From Planococcus sp. CPCC 101016 (lineage in GTDB: Bacteria; Bacillota; Bacilli; Bacillales_A; Planococcaceae), in the NCBI RefSeq assembly GCF_007859295.1, contig NZ_VOHB01000002.1, positions 248,001-312,000 of the forward strand: a stretch of DNA of 64,000 nt, read 5' to 3'. Below the pieces are notes generated by a model, which worked only from the letters and a program-made list of their open reading frames with translations, was not told the origin of the DNA and made no database searches. Shown here piece after piece: positions 1-9,448 of the stretch; the first letter of the stretch is position 1, and each line of letters opens with the position of its first letter. A program made the translations under genes and the position numbers.

Positions 1-1230
<1,230 letters not shown>

Positions 1231-1270
1231 ATGAAAGTCCAATACGGAAATTGGAGAGCGAGTGTCGGGA

Positions 1271-1318
1271 GTGAGCGGGTTTTGCTCACGGACAGAGGCA
1301 GTTTGCCTGGGCAAACTG
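1271..1318 (+). other. Two tandem hairpins in the galactanase 3' UTR
   Basis: GTGAGC at 1271-1276 pairs with GCTCAC at 1284-1289, and CAGTTTGC at 1299-1306 pairs with GCAAACTG at 1311-1318 around a CTGG loop. Neither is followed by a U-run. They may protect the 3' end of the mRNA rather than terminate it. Confidence 0.4.
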
Positions 1319-1372
1319 TTTCCATTTAGTTTTAGTTGTGGAAATTGAGTTTGGCTGGTAAAAGGGATTGTT

Positions 1373-1444
1373 TGGACAGTAATCAAGCTCTTTTGGACAG
1401 TATTCGGCGCCGAATGGACTGTATTTTGGTCAACTTGGACTGTA
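1373..1444. repeat. Four copies of TGGACWGTA at exact 21-bp spacing
   Basis: TGGACAGTA starts at 1373 and 1394, and TGGACTGTA starts at 1415 and 1436, so the step is exactly 21 bp three times. The bases between the copies are not conserved. The array lies in the 320-bp gap between the galactanase and the aldo/keto reductase. Its function is unknown. Confidence 0.75.
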
Positions 1445-1520
1445 TATCCAATTTTCTGGGAATATCAGCAGCCAGAACATCTGATTTTCTCAATTAATCT
1501 TTATAAAAACTTCATAAATA

Positions 1521-1549
1521 AAGAAAAAACCGCCCATTGGCGGTTTTTT
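1521..1549. terminator. Bidirectional terminator between convergent genes
   Basis: ACCGCC / GGCGGT stem with a short CATT loop, preceded by an A-run and followed by a T-run. It can stop transcription from both the galactanase and the aldo/keto reductase. Confidence 0.8.
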
Positions 1550-1553
1550 TATA

Positions 1554-2372
1554 TCACGTTGCGCGAACATCTTCAAAAGCATCAAGCTTTTGAACGTCCT
1601 CTGGAGAAATAATAAAGTCCAGTTGGCTGTTTTCGATGATGCGTTCTTCATTTGTTGATTTGGGAAGCGGCAATGTGCCATGCTCCAGGCAATAACGGAT
1701 ACATAATTGAGCAGGCGTTACGCCGTATTTTTCAGCCATTTCCTTGATTTCAGGACTGCTCAAGATCTGACCGGTTGCAAGCGGTGAATAGGCTTCTACC
1801 ACAATGTTATGTTGTTTGCAGAATTGCAGCAGGCTCTGTTGGTCGCGGCCGATATAGAACGGAATCTGGTTGGCCATCGGCACGATGTCGCAGGCGTCGA
1901 GAAGTGCTTGAATATCACTTTCCGAAAAGTTAGAGACGCCGATTGCGCGGATTTTGCCGTCTTTATATAGCTTTTCCATCGCTTTCCACGATTCGATATT
2001 GCCTTCTGTGCAGTCCTTGCCGATTTCATCCCATGGCCACGGTGCATGAATCAAATAAAGGTCCAGATAATCAACACCAAGGTTCGAAATCGTTTCTTCA
2101 AAAGCTTCCAATGTTACATCGTAGCCTTTGATTTGCGCCGGGAGTTTGCTGGTGATAAAGACCTTTTCCCGGGAAATATCGAAATCTTTAATCGCTTTTC
2201 CGACGTTTTCCTCGTTCTTGTAGGCCAAAGCCGTATCAATATGCGTGTAGCCATTTTTCAATGCAGTTGTCACTGCTTCGTAAGCTTCTTCGTTTGGAAT
2301 CTGCCAAGTGCCGAATCCGATGTCTGGAATTTCTACCCCATTGTGGAACGTGAAAACTTTGTCGTTTGCCAT
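1554..2372 (-). CDS. Aldo/keto reductase (YvgN/YtbE-like)
   Basis: 272 residues, usual length for AKR5-type enzymes that use NADPH to reduce aldehydes and ketones such as methylglyoxal in the cytoplasm. The catalytic tetrad is recognisable: Asp and Tyr in DTALAYKNEENVGKAI, Lys in FITSKLP and His in YLIHAPWPW. The GVSNF and PLPKS motifs of the family are also present. The ATG start at 2372 follows a GGGAGG ribosome binding site. It is a single gene ending at a bidirectional terminator and facing away from the small membrane protein at 2537. The physiological substrate cannot be told from sequence. Confidence 0.9.
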   Translation of the reverse strand: MANDKVFTFHNGVEIPDIGFGTWQIPNEEAYEAVTTALKNGYTHIDTALAYKNEENVGKAIKDFDISREKVFITSKLPAQIKGYDVTLEAFEETISNLGVDYLDLYLIHAPWPWDEIGKDCTEGNIESWKAMEKLYKDGKIRAIGVSNFSESDIQALLDACDIVPMANQIPFYIGRDQQSLLQFCKQHNIVVEAYSPLATGQILSSPEIKEMAEKYGVTPAQLCIRYCLEHGTLPLPKSTNEERIIENSQLDFIISPEDVQKLDAFEDVRAT

Positions 2373-2449
2373 AGAAAATTGTCCTCCCTTTGCTTATCGT
2401 TCTTCGTTATTGTACGTCTTTATTAGAAAGAAAATCCAGAATTTAGAAT

Positions 2450-2505
2450 TCTCTGAATCGTAAAAGTTTCGAAGGACGAAACTTCCGGTTCTCTGAATCG
2501 TAAAT
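2450..2505. repeat. Direct repeat flanking a hairpin
   Basis: TTCTCTGAATCGTAAA occurs at 2450-2465 and again at 2490-2505. Between the copies, AAGTTTCG (2465-2472) and CGAAACTT (2478-2485) form an 8-bp stem with an AAGGA loop. The element sits in the divergent intergenic region upstream of the gene at 2537. Confidence 0.6.
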
Positions 2506-2536
2506 AAAGAAACAGGAAAATAAAGGGGGGCTGAAC

Positions 2537-2806
2537 ATGTGGCCAACTATCGCAACTGTACTGCTTCTCATCCTTTCAGGATTTGCAGTCAATAAAATCT
2601 TCAAGAAAATGAAAGAAACGCCTGCCACAGATCCCGAAAGCCTGGTGACTTCGATCTGCTTTTTGCTGATTGGCGTAGTCAATCTAGCGGGCTATTGGTT
2701 GGGCTTTCCTGGAGTCTCCACTATGGCGCTGACCGTGGCATTGCTGATCATCGGCGCTTATTTTACCCGCTACCTGCAAGTAGATGGTGCAAAATATCCA
2801 CGATAA
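2537..2806 (+). CDS. Small membrane protein of unknown function
   Basis: 89 residues with a strong GGGGGG-type ribosome binding site 6 bases before the ATG. There are three predicted membrane segments, at about residues 2-20, 40-57 and 61-80, with a short basic loop (KIFKKMKE) after the first. The next gene begins 15 bases downstream, so the two are probably co-transcribed. I do not recognise the family. Confidence 0.7.
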   Translation: MWPTIATVLLLILSGFAVNKIFKKMKETPATDPESLVTSICFLLIGVVNLAGYWLGFPGVSTMALTVALLIIGAYFTRYLQVDGAKYPR

Positions 2807-2820
2807 AAAGGAGTGTAAGG

Positions 2821-3129
2821 ATGCCAAACTGTAAAAATTGCGGACGAAAATGGACATGGAAGACCATTGTCCTGAACACGTTGAAACTTACGAATAAAGT
2901 AAACTGCCCCCATTGCGGGGAAACGCAATACATTGTCCCGAAGTCCAGAAAGCTAACTGGGGTCTTCAGCTTTTTGCCGGCTTTCATCATTATAGGATCA
3001 TCAATGATTTTCGATTTAGATGGATGGGACCTTATTTTGCTTACGCCGACGTTAATTTTGGCTGCCCTATTTGTGTATCCGTTCTTTATGAAACTGTCCA
3101 ACGACAATGAAACTGGGCTATTAAAGTGA
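2821..3129 (+). CDS. TIGR04104-like (cxxc_20_cxxc) zinc-ribbon membrane protein
   Basis: 102 residues starting at the ATG that follows AAAGGAG. Two zinc-knuckle pairs, CKNCG near residue 4 and CPHCGETQY near residue 30, are followed by a basic KSRK stretch and two membrane segments (about 45-62 and 70-88). This is the layout of the cxxc_20_cxxc family, small Bacillales proteins of unknown function. A second member lies at 50788-51057, so the window carries two paralogues. A longer in-frame start at 2695 would overlap the upstream gene and is not preferred. Confidence 0.8.
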   Translation: MPNCKNCGRKWTWKTIVLNTLKLTNKVNCPHCGETQYIVPKSRKLTGVFSFLPAFIIIGSSMIFDLDGWDLILLTPTLILAALFVYPFFMKLSNDNETGLLK

Positions 3130-3171
3130 GAAGCTGCACCCAAAAAATAAAATACTCCGACAACCAAGAAT

Positions 3172-3213
3172 GCTTCGCATCAAGTTGATCCAACTTGCCG
3201 CAAAGCTTTTTTT
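3172..3213 (+). terminator. Terminator upstream of the yhc-like operon
   Basis: The CAAGTTG / CAACTTG stem (3181-3187, 3191-3197) is extended by GCTT / AAGC and followed by seven T. It separates the small-membrane-protein pair from the ABC transporter operon. Confidence 0.8.
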
Positions 3214-3233
3214 ATAACTTTTTCTCGAAAAGA

Positions 3234-3282
3234 TTGACAATTCCATAAAAAACTTGTTACTGTGTATGTGAATATACACAGT
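3234..3282 (+). promoter_or_regulatory. Promoter and palindromic operator of the yhc-like operon
   Basis: A -35 TTGACA lies at 3234-3239 with a weak -10 near 3258. Overlapping the -10 is an inverted repeat, ACTGTGTAT (3259-3267) and ATACACAGT (3274-3282), with 6 bases between. The regulator encoded by the second gene of the operon is YtrA-type GntR, so this is very probably its autorepression site. Confidence 0.75.
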
Positions 3283-3309
3283 GGAACAGTAGAAGAGGAG
3301 TGATTACCC

Positions 3310-4032
3310 ATGCATACATGGAAACAAGCATATTGGCTGGCCGGCTTTGAATTGAAGGCGAGGATGAAACGTTCTTTGCTTATGCTGGCCTTTTATACAG
3401 CTGTCGGCTTTGTCTGCATATCGTCATTTGATGTTTACCTGACAGAAAACTTCTATGCTTTCGATTTATTATTTTTGCTGCTGTTCATCATGTTTCCGGC
3501 CTGGATGAAACCGAAAATATTCCAGATGCAGAAAATGGACGGGGATTTATGGACAGTACCCGCAGTCATCATGCTCCAGCAGCTGCCGGTTCCGAAAGCG
3601 GTTATCGTCAAAAGCCGCTTTATCATCCACAGCGTGTATTCTTTCCCGTACCAGCTGATTTTATTGGTCATGTTGTTGGCAGTGTCTCCCGCTTTTCGGG
3701 AGATGATCACGCCTTTAAGCTATATGGCCTTCCTCATCATCTGGCTGGCCGTCTCAGTTGCAGCAGGTTTTGCCATGGCGGCAAGTGAAGCAGGGGGAAC
3801 ATACGATACGAAACTACTTGCCAAGTCGATGATTTATCTTGTGCTCGGCATTGCCATTTTCTATGCCGCTTTTCAGTGGTTGGCAGATGAAGGCCTGATT
3901 TACTGGACGATCGGGCTGGCTCAAAACTGGCCGCTGATGTCCATAGTTGTTTCCCTGCTGATCATCTATGCGGGATGGAATTACTGGCAAAGGGTCATGA
4001 AAAAAGATATCGAAAAAGCGGATTATTTATGA
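3310..4032 (+). CDS. yhcE: YhcE-like integral membrane protein of an ABC exporter operon
   Basis: 240 residues with six hydrophobic segments, including about 22-42, 50-68, 110-128, 137-157, 172-190 and 200-220. It heads an operon whose order (membrane protein, short GntR regulator, ABC ATPase, second ABC ATPase, ABC-2 permease) is that of B. subtilis yhcE-yhcI. It is probably the permease partner of the ATPase at 4441. ATG follows GAGGAG. The substrate is unknown; related YtrA-controlled systems answer to cell-wall-active antibiotics. The symbol rests mostly on gene order and size. Confidence 0.7.
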   Translation: MHTWKQAYWLAGFELKARMKRSLLMLAFYTAVGFVCISSFDVYLTENFYAFDLLFLLLFIMFPAWMKPKIFQMQKMDGDLWTVPAVIMLQQLPVPKAVIVKSRFIIHSVYSFPYQLILLVMLLAVSPAFREMITPLSYMAFLIIWLAVSVAAGFAMAASEAGGTYDTKLLAKSMIYLVLGIAIFYAAFQWLADEGLIYWTIGLAQNWPLMSIVVSLLIIYAGWNYWQRVMKKDIEKADYL

Positions 4033-4047
4033 AAGGAGGGCCTGGTC

Positions 4048-4437
4048 TTGCTGCCGATACGCTTATCCAAAGAATCGCGTGAACCCATTTACCATCAGAT
4101 TGAAAAGCAATTGAAGGCATTGATTGCAGGCGGCCATCTCACTGCCGGTACGCCGCTGCCTTCCATCCGGGCCCTGTCAAAAGACCTTGAAATCAGCGTC
4201 ATCACGATACGCCGAGCCTATCAGGACCTCGAAGCGCAAGGCTTTATCGAAACGGCACACGGCAAAGGCACCTACGTAGCGGAAATAAAAGATGTATTGA
4301 AGCAGGAAGTGAAAACGGCTTCGGTTTCTGAAAGTTTCGAACGGGCCATCGAGACTGCTCGCAGCTACGACTACAGTGATGAAGAAATGACAGCGATTTT
4401 CCATGCAATTCTGGAAAAACGGAAGAAAGGAGAGTAA
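4048..4437 (+). CDS. yhcF: GntR-family regulator, YtrA/YhcF subfamily
   Basis: 129 residues. The first ~75 form the winged helix of GntR regulators, starting with the typical REPIYHQIEKQLK and including LPSIRALSKDLEIS. The C-terminus is only a short helical dimerisation segment, as in the YtrA subfamily, and there is no effector domain. The start is TTG at 4048, set by GAAAGGAGGG seven bases upstream. It is the second gene of the operon and probably binds the palindrome at 3259-3282 to repress its own operon. Confidence 0.85.
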   Translation: MLPIRLSKESREPIYHQIEKQLKALIAGGHLTAGTPLPSIRALSKDLEISVITIRRAYQDLEAQGFIETAHGKGTYVAEIKDVLKQEVKTASVSESFERAIETARSYDYSDEEMTAIFHAILEKRKKGE

Positions 4438-4440
4438 GCG

Positions 4441-5286
4441 ATGCCTTCATGGATAGAAATAAACGGTCTGCAAAAAAGCATGGACGATTTTCAGCTGGGG
4501 CCGATCAGTTTGGCGATCGAGCCGGGGACGATCACCGCACTGGTCGGCAATAATGGTTCAGGAAAAAGCACCCTGCTGAAACTGGTCATGAATTTAGCGA
4601 ATGCTGATGCGGGCAGCATCGAGGTTTTTGGCAAACCCGTGGATGGCAAAGACGAAAGCTGGAAACGGAAGCTCGCTTTTCAACCCCAAAAGATCATCGG
4701 GTGGGATGCTTATACCGGCACGACGCTGAAAAAGATGATTTCTTCTTTTTATGAGAAATGGGATGAAGCCTTATTTGAGCGGATAGTGAGGCTGTTCGAT
4801 ATCCCGCTGGATAAACGGTTTGGAAAACTGTCTGAAGGCATGCAGCAGAAGCTGAGCTTGGCTTTGGCGCTGCCGCGAAATACGGACGTACTGATTCTGG
4901 ACGAGCCGACGGCGTTTCTGGACATCCCGTCCAAACGCTACTTCATGGATCTGTTGATCGATTGGATGGAGGCGGAAGAGCGGGCCATCATTATCGCCAG
5001 CCACCAGACAGATGATTTGCGGAAACTGGCGGATTACCTCTTCGTCATGAGGGAGGGCAAGGCGATTGGCCATTACGAAAAAGAAACGCTGCTGGAAAGC
5101 TACCGGCGCTACTGGCTCGACGAGACACCTGATGGTTCTGTTCCTGGAGAAGTGTCGAGAGACCGCCAGCGAATTGTATCCGCTGATCCGGCTGCTGCAG
5201 AACATTATTTTGCGGTCGAGAACATCCGTATAATCGACCATGCCGCATTGGATTTAGAGGAAATTATCGACATGCTACTCAAGTAA
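4441..5286 (+). CDS. yhcG: ABC transporter ATP-binding protein (YhcG/YtrB-like)
   Basis: 281 residues. Walker A GNNGSGKST lies at 36-44, the Q-loop is in FQPQK, the signature is LSEGM, Walker B is VLILDEPT and the switch His is in ASHQTDD. The ~55-residue C-terminal extension after the ATPase core ends in an acidic helix. The gene starts 3 bases after the regulator stop. With the YhcE-like protein it probably forms one half of the exporter operon. Confidence 0.88.
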   Translation: MPSWIEINGLQKSMDDFQLGPISLAIEPGTITALVGNNGSGKSTLLKLVMNLANADAGSIEVFGKPVDGKDESWKRKLAFQPQKIIGWDAYTGTTLKKMISSFYEKWDEALFERIVRLFDIPLDKRFGKLSEGMQQKLSLALALPRNTDVLILDEPTAFLDIPSKRYFMDLLIDWMEAEERAIIIASHQTDDLRKLADYLFVMREGKAIGHYEKETLLESYRRYWLDETPDGSVPGEVSRDRQRIVSADPAAAEHYFAVENIRIIDHAALDLEEIIDMLLK

Positions 5287-5317
5287 CCCGATCTCGAAAA
5301 AGAAAGGATGAGCGCAA

Positions 5318-6250
5318 GTGGAAACGATGCTGGCCGTAGAGAATTTAGGAAAGTCTTTCAAAGATAAAAAAATTGTAGCGAATATCTCATTTGAAGTGAA
5401 AAAAGGGGAGATTATGGCGCTTCTGGGACCAAATGGCGCAGGGAAATCAACCACGATCCGCAATATCATGGGCATCATGTATCCCGATGAAGGGAGCATT
5501 ACATTCCAGAACAACCAAAACAAAGAAATTCCCCGCAATAAAATCGGCTATTTGCCGGAAGAACGGGGCTTGTACAAAAACGTCAAAGTCATGGATATTT
5601 TGTTGTATTTAGCGGAATTGAAAGACTATCCGCTGGACCGTGCGAAAGAACGTGCGCTGGAACTGTTGAAGAAATTCGACTTGGAAGGAAAAGATAAAGT
5701 ATCGGTGGAAGAGTTGTCAAAAGGAATGGGGCAGAAAGTCCAGTTTATCGCCGCTATTCTTCATGAACCGGAACTCTTGATTCTTGATGAACCTTTTTCA
5801 GGCTTAGATCCCGTCAGCCAGGAATTGTTCAAAAACGAAATCCGTGGCTTGGCGCAAAACGGCACGGCAATTTTGCTGTCTTCGCATCAAATGAATCTGG
5901 TTGAAGAAATGGCCGATCGACTGTTCCTGATTCATCGCGGCACAAAAGTGATTTACGGACCGCTGGATGACGTGAAAAAGCAATACGCCAATTTCAAATG
6001 CACAATCCACGGTGTTAATGAGCGGAGTTTATTGGAAAGCCTGCCTGAAGTCGAGCGTGTCGAGCAAACCGAAGAATCGGCGGTGCTGTACTTGTCGAAA
6101 GATGTACAGCCGGCCACGTGGCTGAAAAATCTGCCTGCCGAAATGGATGTCCAGGAATTATCCATCGACCGGATTTCCCTGCATGAAATCTTCATCGACA
6201 TCGCAACAGATAAAAATCTCTTGAAGAGAGAAGGTGATTTGGATGCGTAA
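5318..6250 (+). CDS. yhcH: ABC transporter ATP-binding protein, NatA type (YhcH-like)
   Basis: 310 residues. Walker A LGPNGAGKST is near residue 39, the signature is LSKGM, Walker B LLILDEPFSGLDP and the switch His is in SSHQMNLVEE. A ~90-residue C-terminal domain is typical of NatA/DrrA ATPases that partner ABC-2 permeases. GTG at 5318 is used here because of its spacing from AAAGGATG; ATG at 5327 is the alternative. The stop overlaps the start of the permease gene by 8 bases, which points to translational coupling. Confidence 0.88.
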   Translation: METMLAVENLGKSFKDKKIVANISFEVKKGEIMALLGPNGAGKSTTIRNIMGIMYPDEGSITFQNNQNKEIPRNKIGYLPEERGLYKNVKVMDILLYLAELKDYPLDRAKERALELLKKFDLEGKDKVSVEELSKGMGQKVQFIAAILHEPELLILDEPFSGLDPVSQELFKNEIRGLAQNGTAILLSSHQMNLVEEMADRLFLIHRGTKVIYGPLDDVKKQYANFKCTIHGVNERSLLESLPEVERVEQTEESAVLYLSKDVQPATWLKNLPAEMDVQELSIDRISLHEIFIDIATDKNLLKREGDLDA

Positions 6251-7472
6251 CACGAAGAAAGTCGCCAAATGGGAAATCAAACGGAATATGAAAAACAAAA
6301 CATTCCTGATCGGCTTGTTTATATCGCCTATTCTGTTTTTGGCATTTTACCTTATACCCGATTTGTTCAACAACTCGGATGAGGACCCAGTGTCGACAAC
6401 GGTATTCGTCAACGATCAGCTGGGCGTCTATGAAGATCTGGAGGCAACAGTCCAGCAAGCTGGAGCCGAATGGGAACTGCAGCCAACCGATATTTCAGAA
6501 GAGGAAGCTGCAGGGGCACTCGAATCTGAAGAAAACAGTGCGTATGTCTTTATCGATGAGCGGGCATTCGACGGAGGCGTCTTGCCGGTTTACCAAAGCG
6601 AGGAAATCAGTCCCCTTTTCATGAATGAAGTGCAGCTGCTGGGGGCTCCTTTGCAGGCGATGCAAATCGAAGAGCTCGGATTGACGCCTGAAGAAGCGAC
6701 AGTCATTGCCCAAGGTGTCGTGTTTGAAGACGCTTCTGCCGGCGCAGCAGCAGAAACCGAAGCGAGCGCAGGGATGGACGAAGATTTACTAAGGAGCATC
6801 GTGCCGGGCATATTTGCGGCAGCCGTCTTGCTGTCGATCGTCTTTACCGGCATGGCAATCTTCCAAAGTGCGTCTCAGGAGAAAAAAGACAAAATCGCTG
6901 AAATCATTTTGTCTTCACTGACGCCGGGTGAGCTGATGCAAGGCAAAATTATCGGGTATTTTGTGCTCGGAATCATTCAGGTGATCGTCTTTATCGTACT
7001 GGTGCTGCCGGTTCTTGTCTGGAAAATCGATGTTCCGATACTTGAATATTTATTCGTACCGGAACTGGCGTTGATGCTGGTCATTGCGATACTGGGCTAC
7101 TTGCTGTATGCAGCTCTTTTCGTCGGCATCGGGGCAACGATGGCAGACATTTCAACAGCTGGAAACTTCCAGGGGATGATCATGATGCTGCCGTTTACCG
7201 CGTTGATTTTCGTTGGACCGGTGTTCAGTGACCCAAGCGGCATATGGGCGCAAATCGGCTCGTATATTCCGTTTACATCACCAGCGATATTGATCCTCCG
7301 TTTGTCGCTCTTGGAAGAGTGGCCGTGGGTTGAAATCATCATCGCGCTGGCCATCCTCGTTGTCAGTGTTTGGGTCTTCATGAAGCTGGCCGGGAAGATA
7401 TTCAAGATTGGTATTTTGATGTACGGAAAAAATGCAACACCGGGTGAAATCTGGAAATGGATACGCGCTTAG
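6243..7472 (+). CDS. yhcI: ABC-2 type permease, NatB-like (YhcI-like)
   Basis: 409 residues from the ATG at 6243; an upstream in-frame GTG at 6234 falls inside the ribosome binding site AGAAGGTG. There is one N-terminal membrane helix (about 22-40), a large extracytoplasmic domain (about 42-180), then five or six C-terminal helices. This is the NatB layout for export of Na+, drugs or peptides. The motif EKKDKIAEIILSSLTPGEL after the extracytoplasmic domain is a family hallmark. It overlaps and pairs with the ATPase at 5318. Confidence 0.85.
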   Translation: MRNTKKVAKWEIKRNMKNKTFLIGLFISPILFLAFYLIPDLFNNSDEDPVSTTVFVNDQLGVYEDLEATVQQAGAEWELQPTDISEEEAAGALESEENSAYVFIDERAFDGGVLPVYQSEEISPLFMNEVQLLGAPLQAMQIEELGLTPEEATVIAQGVVFEDASAGAAAETEASAGMDEDLLRSIVPGIFAAAVLLSIVFTGMAIFQSASQEKKDKIAEIILSSLTPGELMQGKIIGYFVLGIIQVIVFIVLVLPVLVWKIDVPILEYLFVPELALMLVIAILGYLLYAALFVGIGATMADISTAGNFQGMIMMLPFTALIFVGPVFSDPSGIWAQIGSYIPFTSPAILILRLSLLEEWPWVEIIIALAILVVSVWVFMKLAGKIFKIGILMYGKNATPGEIWKWIRA

Positions 7473-7493
7473 AAAAATGCATCCTTTCAATTG

Positions 7494-7535
7494 AAAAAGG
7501 GCCACTCCTAAAATTTATAGGAGCGGCTCTTTTTG
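7494..7535. terminator. Bidirectional terminator between yhcI-like and vmlR-like genes
   Basis: A near-perfect stem with CTCCTA / TAGGAG at its core, extended through GCC / GGC and AAAAAG / CTTTTT. It serves both convergent transcription units. Confidence 0.85.
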
Positions 7536-7579
7536 CGTACATATTGGCAACGGTCAATCAGCTTTCTTTCGGGTACTGG

Positions 7580-9214
7580 TCAAGATTTTAACCCATTAAT
7601 CTCCCTAGTCAATTCAATAAACCGCCGGTCAAGCTCTGCATACTGAGGATCTTTCGTTGTCATAAAACTCAATTTCCCCAATACTTCCTGCCGTTCCGTT
7701 TCTAACCGCATCAGCAATTCTTCAGTTTCGTCCCGTTTAGAAGCAGGTGCGTCGAGTTGTTTCTCAATGCGGTGATCCGCAATGACCAGTTTGCTGGTGG
7801 TCGTTTTTTCCCGGAAGGCCTGGTCATGGGAGACGACCAGCAGGGTGCCTGTATACTGCGCAAGCGTTTCCTCGAGCTGCTCGCGCGACGGCAAGTCGAG
7901 GTGGTTGGTCGGTTCGTCGAGAATCAGGGCATCCCGTTCCTCCAGAATATAGACCATCAGTTTGCACTTGATGCGTTCGCCCATGCTCATGGCGCCGATC
8001 GGTTCTTTCCACTGCGCTGCCGTAAAGCCGAGATGCTTCATCAAGTTCTGAACTTTGCCGCGCGCTTCGAACGTCTCTTTGTAGAACAGCTCACCCGGCG
8101 TTTTTTCGAGCGGCAAGTCAAACACTTCCTGCGTCAAGTAGCCGATGCTCGCAGAAGGGGACATCCAAACACTGCCGTGCGCAGATTCCTGTCCGAGCAG
8201 GATTTTCAATAAAGTCGTCTTGCCGCTTCCGTTTGCGCCTTCGATGGCGACTTTCTCACCGTGCAAAATAATGAAATTCACTTTTTCAAACAGCAGTTTG
8301 CCGCCGAACGCTTTTGACAGCCCTTTCACTTCGAGAAAGTGTTTGCCGGTTTTATGCGTGGCGTTCATCGAGAAGCTGACTTCGTATTCCGGCTCGGGCG
8401 CTTCCGCATGGATCCTGTCCAACTCTTTTTCCAGCCGCTTCTGCTTGGATTTGACTTGCTTGTCCATGCGTTTGGCTTTCATTCGGTAATGTTCTTTATA
8501 GCCTTCCTGCGTGGTCGATTCCTCATGGGCTTTATGCGACCAGGAAGTGAGCACGTCCATCTGCGATTCGATGCGCTCCACCATCTTTTGCTGCTTGTCG
8601 TATTCGCGCTGCTGGGTCAGTCGTTTCTGCTGGCGCGCTTCCATGTAGCTGGTGTAATTGCCGCTGTGCTCAATCAATTTATGGTTTTCGAGCGACCAAA
8701 TTTTCGTCGCAACCGCATCCAGAAAGTGGCGGTTGTGCGACACCAGAATGATGGTGCCCAGATGATTGCGGATTTGTGCCAGCAAGAGCTCGATGCTGTC
8801 GTTGTCCAGATGGTTGGTCGGCTCGTCCAGCAACAGCAGTTGGGCGTTCCGGGCCAGACCAGCGGAAAGCCGGGCTTTCAGTTTTTCGCCGCCGCTGAGA
8901 AGCGGGAAGTCGTGTTCCGGCACACTCCATTTTTTCAGCAATGCGCTTTCGGAAGCTGTAACTTCACTGAACGAGTGTGTTTCCGTTTCCTGTTCCACAA
9001 AGACGATTTCAATATTCGGTTGGAGCCAGTGGAACTCTCCTGTTGATGGCTCCAACTCCCCAGCTATCAGCCGAAGCAAGGTTGACTTGCCAGCTCCATT
9101 TTTGCCGATAACGCCGATGACTTCGCCTTGTTGGACACTGGCGTTAGCTTCTTCAAAAATCACCGTATCCATCAATTCAAAGCCGATATCCTGTAATTTC
9201 AACAGTTCTTTCAT
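7580..9214 (-). CDS. vmlR: ABC-F ribosome protection protein, VmlR type
   Basis: 544 residues, close to B. subtilis VmlR, whose sequence it tracks through most of its length. Two ATPase domains carry Walker A GKNGAGKST and GANGSGKTT, signatures LSGGE and MSMGE, and two LLLLDEPTNHLD/LILDEPTNHLD Walker B motifs. Between them is the charged coiled-coil linker that reaches the ribosomal peptidyl-transferase centre. There are no membrane segments. VmlR-type proteins displace lincosamides, streptogramin A and pleuromutilins from the ribosome. The gene is single and follows an attenuator leader. Which drugs it resists is inference. Confidence 0.9.
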   Translation of the reverse strand: MKELLKLQDIGFELMDTVIFEEANASVQQGEVIGVIGKNGAGKSTLLRLIAGELEPSTGEFHWLQPNIEIVFVEQETETHSFSEVTASESALLKKWSVPEHDFPLLSGGEKLKARLSAGLARNAQLLLLDEPTNHLDNDSIELLLAQIRNHLGTIILVSHNRHFLDAVATKIWSLENHKLIEHSGNYTSYMEARQQKRLTQQREYDKQQKMVERIESQMDVLTSWSHKAHEESTTQEGYKEHYRMKAKRMDKQVKSKQKRLEKELDRIHAEAPEPEYEVSFSMNATHKTGKHFLEVKGLSKAFGGKLLFEKVNFIILHGEKVAIEGANGSGKTTLLKILLGQESAHGSVWMSPSASIGYLTQEVFDLPLEKTPGELFYKETFEARGKVQNLMKHLGFTAAQWKEPIGAMSMGERIKCKLMVYILEERDALILDEPTNHLDLPSREQLEETLAQYTGTLLVVSHDQAFREKTTTSKLVIADHRIEKQLDAPASKRDETEELLMRLETERQEVLGKLSFMTTKDPQYAELDRRFIELTREINGLKS

Positions 9215-9243
9215 CCAATCATTCCCTTCAATTCAGGGAGAAC

Positions 9244-9280
9244 TAAAAAATCCTCCCAAATAAATTTGGAAGGATTAGCC
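9244..9280 (-). terminator. Attenuator terminator in the vmlR leader
   Basis: On the minus strand AATCCTTCCAAAT and ATTTGGGAGGATT form a hairpin followed by a T-run, 30 bases before the vmlR start. GGATTAG further upstream in the transcript (9353-9347) can pair with CTAATCC (9278-9272), which would break the terminator, so this is a classic antiterminator arrangement. Confidence 0.8.
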
Positions 9281-9305
9281 GTATGGTGCCCGATCGAATA
9301 AGCCA

Positions 9306-9422
9306 TCAATGTATAATGGCTCGACAGTTTTTTGGATGTGGGCAGACTAATCCTATTTTGCGTGAGTTGAAATTATAAATTTCAGCCGCTAAAACAAGAT
9401 TAGTTGCGCATCGTCCACCCAT
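9306..9422 (-). promoter_or_regulatory. Leader region of vmlR with two overlapping upstream ORFs
   Basis: Between the promoter and the attenuator the minus strand has a 38-codon ORF (9422 to 9306) and, within it in another frame, a three-codon ORF, ATG CGC AAC TAA (9411-9400). Both follow weak purine-rich sites only about 3 bases upstream. Drug-stalled ribosomes on such ORFs are known to trigger antitermination in ABC-F and erm leaders. Which ORF is used here is inference. Confidence 0.55.
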
Positions 9423-9448
9423 CAGCCTTTCTGTCGTTTGATAAGGTC

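Noticed and set aside
8339-9046. Long plus-strand open frame of 235 codons inside the vmlR region
   Set aside because: It is antisense to an intact, strongly conserved ABC-F gene and has no ribosome binding site or recognisable family.
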